Shown here piece after piece: positions 5,800 to 7,912 of a stretch of DNA of 7,912 nt. Every line of letters begins with the position of its first letter. The first letter of the stretch is position 1. Location of the stretch: contig JAJZEG010000312.1 in NCBI GenBank assembly GCA_021828605.1, positions 1 to 7,912 on the forward strand. Reading direction: 5' to 3'. A model generated the notes under the pieces. It had not been told where the DNA came from. It saw only the letters and a program-made list of their open reading frames with translations, and searched no databases. The translations under genes were made by a program, and so were the position numbers. Source of the stretch: Pseudomonadota bacterium. GTDB taxonomy: Bacteria; Pseudomonadota; Alphaproteobacteria; Acetobacterales; Acetobacteraceae.

Positions 5800-5833
5800 A
5801 AACCTTAAGGTTTGATCAACAAAACCATGGTTT
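5800..5833. repeat. Cluster of short perfect palindromes between ohr and tadZ
   Basis: Three perfect palindromes are packed together: AAACCTTAAGGTTT (5800-5813), TTGATCAA (5812-5819) and AAACCATGGTTT (5822-5833). The first and third share AAACC and GGTTT half-sites with 4- and 2-bp centres. On the - strand the first could fold as a weak stem followed by a short T-run, so it may also act as a poor terminator for ohr. Tandem protein-binding sites upstream of tadZ are an alternative. Confidence 0.55.
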
Positions 5834-5847
5834 CAAGATTATCGGTT

Positions 5848-6270
5848 TCAGGCCACGGTGAATTGATTATCGATATTGCCGCGGGTGGCATGCGCGTAAG
5901 GGCAGACGATTTCTGCCTTGTGCACCAGGGCCTTCGCTTCGTCAGGCGCCATGCCGGGGATGGTGATGGTCAAATGCGCGCTAATGCCAAACCCAGCGCC
6001 ATCATCGCGCGGGCCGATACCGATGCTGGCTTTGACCGTGGTGGTTTCCGGCAGCTTGATTTTGTCCTGCCCGGCGACAAACTTCATCGCACCGAGAAAG
6101 CAGGCCGAGTAACCGAGGGCAAAGAGCTGCTCGGGATTGGTGCCCGCCCCGCCATCGCCGCCTAATTCTTTCGGCGTGCTCAAATCGACCTTCAGCCGTC
6201 CATCATCGCTCTCGGCATGGCCGGTGCGACCGCCGGTAGCGTGACCATGGGCGTGATATAGAGCCTTCAT
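5848..6270 (-). CDS. ohr: Ohr-type organic hydroperoxide reductase (OsmC/Ohr family)
   Basis: Ohr reduces organic and fatty-acid hydroperoxides to alcohols in the cytoplasm, using two active-site cysteines recharged by lipoylated proteins. The 140-residue length is typical. The Ohr signature is seen as NPEQLFALGYSACFLGAM (45-62), with peroxidatic Cys57 and the conserved Glu47, and as VCPYAHATRGNID (122-134), with resolving Cys123. Arg15 in ATGGRTGHA matches the conserved active-site Arg. These features fit Ohr rather than the OsmC or YhfA branches. The ATG at 6270 has AGGAG (6278-6282) 7 nt upstream; a longer frame to 6363 overlaps thiD and is rejected. It lies 40 nt after thiD with no terminator between, so it may be read from the glmM-thiD transcript. 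No ohrR regulator gene is visible. The gene after it, tadZ, is 102 bp away across palindromes. Confidence 0.93.
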   Translation of the reverse strand: MKALYHAHGHATGGRTGHAESDDGRLKVDLSTPKELGGDGGAGTNPEQLFALGYSACFLGAMKFVAGQDKIKLPETTTVKASIGIGPRDDGAGFGISAHLTITIPGMAPDEAKALVHKAEIVCPYAHATRGNIDNQFTVA

Positions 6271-6310
6271 CTTTATTCTCCTTTGTTTGAACCGATCACT
6301 AAATGGTGCG

Positions 6311-7114
6311 TTAGCGCCCGATGTCCACTGCTGCGTGACCGAGCGGTCCGACCCCGTGGCCAAAGCCGGGGGATGCGCTTAAAGCCGCGCGTAAAAATCG
6401 GCGGCCCCGTTCAATCGCCGGGATCAGTTCAAGCCCCTCGGCCAGCCCGACGGCGATTGCCGAGGCCAAGGTACATCCGGTGCCGTGGCCCGCTTGGGTG
6501 ATGATCCGCGTGCCCCTGAATCGGGTGATTATAGCGTTTTGCGCCAGTACATCGACCAGCATCGCATCAGGCCGATCAGTGTCAGGCAGATGCCCGCCTT
6601 TCACCAGCACGGCGCCGTGTTGCGCGAGGGTCAACGCCGCTCGTTCAGCGTCGGCGACATTGGCAACCGCCTGCCCCGTCAACAAAGCGGCTTCAGCCAA
6701 ATTGGGCGTCACCAAGCGCGCCAGGGGGATCAGGCGCGCGCGCAACGCGCTCAGCGTATCGGCAGTCGAGAGTGCAACCCCGGTCGAGGCGGCCAGCACC
6801 GGGTCAAGCACGATCGGGATCCGCGCACTCCACTTGCTCAACGCGTCCGCCACTGCGTCAACCATGAGAGCCGAGCCCAGCATGCCGATTTTAATGGCAT
6901 CCGCACCAATATCGGTGAGCCCGACGGTAATGGCTTGCGCAACCAGGTGCGGATCAATCGGCGTGATGTGATGCACCGCCTTGGTATCCTGCACGGTCAC
7001 CGCGGTGATGGCGGTTAAGGCGTATCCGCCCAAAACGGTGATGGTTTTAATGTCGGCTTCGATGCCAGCACCGCCGCCGCTATCGGAGCCGCCGATGGCC
7101 AGCACGCGGATCAA
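6311..7114 (-). CDS. thiD: Hydroxymethylpyrimidine/phosphomethylpyrimidine kinase
   Basis: ThiD phosphorylates 4-amino-5-hydroxymethyl-2-methylpyrimidine (HMP), then HMP phosphate, giving the pyrimidine diphosphate half of thiamine. It is a ribokinase-fold enzyme of normal length (267 residues). Motifs: the N-terminal substrate loop GGSDSGGGAGIEAD (8-21), VLDPV (102-106), TPNLAEA (136-142), VKGGH (171-175) and the anion-hole GHGTGCTLASAIA (209-221) with the catalytic Cys214. The start is TTG at 7114, giving the usual short N-terminus before the first motif. AAGGA (7127-7123) lies 8 nt upstream and overlaps the glmM stop codon, which points to coupled translation. A GTG three codons later is an alternative start. 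No thiamine-pyrophosphate riboswitch is possible in the 11-nt gap to glmM, so thiamine control, if any, must act further upstream, outside the window. Confidence 0.96.
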   Translation of the reverse strand: MIRVLAIGGSDSGGGAGIEADIKTITVLGGYALTAITAVTVQDTKAVHHITPIDPHLVAQAITVGLTDIGADAIKIGMLGSALMVDAVADALSKWSARIPIVLDPVLAASTGVALSTADTLSALRARLIPLARLVTPNLAEAALLTGQAVANVADAERAALTLAQHGAVLVKGGHLPDTDRPDAMLVDVLAQNAIITRFRGTRIITQAGHGTGCTLASAIAVGLAEGLELIPAIERGRRFLRAALSASPGFGHGVGPLGHAAVDIGR

Positions 7115-7122
7115 GGCGGTGG

Positions 7123-7128
7123 TCCTTA
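7123..7128 (-). promoter_or_regulatory. thiD ribosome-binding site overlapping the glmM stop
   Basis: The - strand reads TAAGGA here: TAA is the glmM stop and AAGGA is the ribosome site for the thiD TTG start 8 nt further on. This supports both the TTG start and translational coupling of the two genes. Confidence 0.8.
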
Positions 7129-7912
7129 CGCCGCCATCTCGCGCTCGATCAGGCTCACTAATCCTGTTACCAAATGGTCGATCATCGCGTAATTTTCACC
7201 TTCGGCCATGACGCGAATCAAGGGTTCGGTACCCGAGGGGCGCACCAACAACCGTCCTATCCCGTCCAGTCGAGCCATTGCCTCGGCCATCGCCGCTTGC
7301 ACCGATGGCTTGGTCAGCGGCGATTCGCCGACGAAGCGGACATTGCGCAGAATTTGCGGCAGGGGCGTGAAAATCCGGCAAACGACGCTGGCCGGCTGTT
7401 GCGCATCGGCGATGGCGGCCATCACTTGCAGGGAAGCGATCAACCCATCCCCGGTGGTGCCAAAATCAGACAAAATCACATGGCCCGATTGTTCGCCGCC
7501 AACATTGTGGCCACCCGCGCGCATTGCCTCCGCGACGTAGCGATCGCCGACGGCGGTCCGGTGCAATGTCAGGCCAATGCCCGATAAAAACCGCTCCAAT
7601 CCGAGATTGGACATTACCGTCGCCACCACCGCCCCGCCGGTCAGGCGTCCTGCGGCCTGAAACCGCCGCGCGACCAAAGCGAGCACCTGATCGCCATCGA
7701 TCACCGCGCCGGTTTCATCGACCAAAATCACCCGGTCCGCATCGCCATCGAGGGCGACACCCAAATCGGCTTTATGTTCCAGCACCGCCGCACATAAGGA
7801 AGCGGGGGCGGTTGAGCCGCAATCGCGATTGATATTGAAGCCATCGGGCTGCACCCCGAGCGGGATTATGGTGGCGCCAAGCTCGTAGAGAGCGGCGGGG
7901 GCAACCTTATAG
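7126..7912 (-). CDS. glmM: Phosphoglucosamine mutase, C-terminal part (5' end outside window)
   Basis: GlmM converts glucosamine-6-phosphate to glucosamine-1-phosphate, the step before UDP-N-acetylglucosamine for peptidoglycan and lipopolysaccharide. 261 residues are visible, running to the window edge; the family has about 450, so the N-terminal third or more, including the catalytic phosphoserine loop, is missing. Visible motifs, counted from the first whole codon: [12 protein letters not shown] (17-28) and CGSTAP (31-36); the metal-binding loop DGDADR (55-60); the sugar-binding loop GGEQSGH (138-144); and the C-terminal phosphate-binding [12 protein letters not shown] (224-235). The GTG at 7854 is internal, since family sequence continues upstream of it. 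The choice of GlmM over other phosphohexomutases rests on the QPDGFNIN and GGEQSGH blocks. It is followed by thiD after 11 nt in an apparent operon. Confidence 0.95.
   Translation of the reverse strand, partial: YKVAPAALYELGATIIPLGVQPDGFNINRDCGSTAPASLCAAVLEHKADLGVALDGDADRVILVDETGAVIDGDQVLALVARRFQAAGRLTGGAVVATVMSNLGLERFLSGIGLTLHRTAVGDRYVAEAMRAGGHNVGGEQSGHVILSDFGTTGDGLIASLQVMAAIADAQQPASVVCRIFTPLPQILRNVRFVGESPLTKPSVQAAMAEAMARLDGIGRLLVRPSGTEPLIRVMAEGENYAMIDHLVTGLVSLIEREMAA

Noticed and set aside
6480..7018. Long + strand ORFs opposite thiD, and similar long ORFs opposite pnp and glmM
   Set aside because: They are GC-driven shadows of clearly identified - strand genes and show no recognisable protein features.

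Overview
The window looks like a stretch of an alphaproteobacterial chromosome. The best guess is Rhodospirillales, Acetobacteraceae-like. This rests on a DksA that keeps only one of the four zinc-finger cysteines, a CYP153-type P450, a CpaE/TadZ ATPase, a glmM-thiD pair and fairly GC-rich coding sequence. The assignment is inferred from protein character, not from any search.

Layout. On the + strand, the 3' part of dksA (1-338) runs into five tandem 30-bp repeats (317-466). The repeats are copies of its own last codons and stop, and they fill the gap to the next gene. Everything else is on the - strand. In transcription order (right to left) the genes are: glmM, 3' part only (7912-7126); thiD, with its ribosome site overlapping the glmM stop (7114-6311); an Ohr-type OsmC peroxidase (6270-5848); a stand-alone cpaE/tadZ (5745-4504); pnp (4042-1895) behind a gene-free stretch of about 460 bp; and a CYP153 alkane/fatty-acid hydroxylase (1729-470), which converges on dksA.

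How the genes relate. glmM and thiD form a tight, probably translationally coupled pair (cell-wall precursor and thiamine pyrimidine), and ohr may be co-transcribed with them. tadZ, pnp and the P450 look like separate units. tadZ has a dyad-rich promoter region of its own. pnp has a long structured leader and a strong intrinsic terminator. The P450 has no ferredoxin or reductase beside it, tadZ has no pilus genes beside it, and pnp lacks its usual neighbour rpsO.

Most unusual non-coding structure. (1) The dksA-derived tandem array carries a stop codon in the dksA frame in every unit. (2) A 46-nt hairpin element occurs twice in inverted orientation around pnp (1789-1834 and 4421-4466). Its 10-bp arms are identical, its inner stem differs but still pairs, and its T-rich 3' tail is shared. 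(3) Palindromes cluster between ohr and tadZ. No complete novel multi-gene system is visible. These repeats are the best leads.
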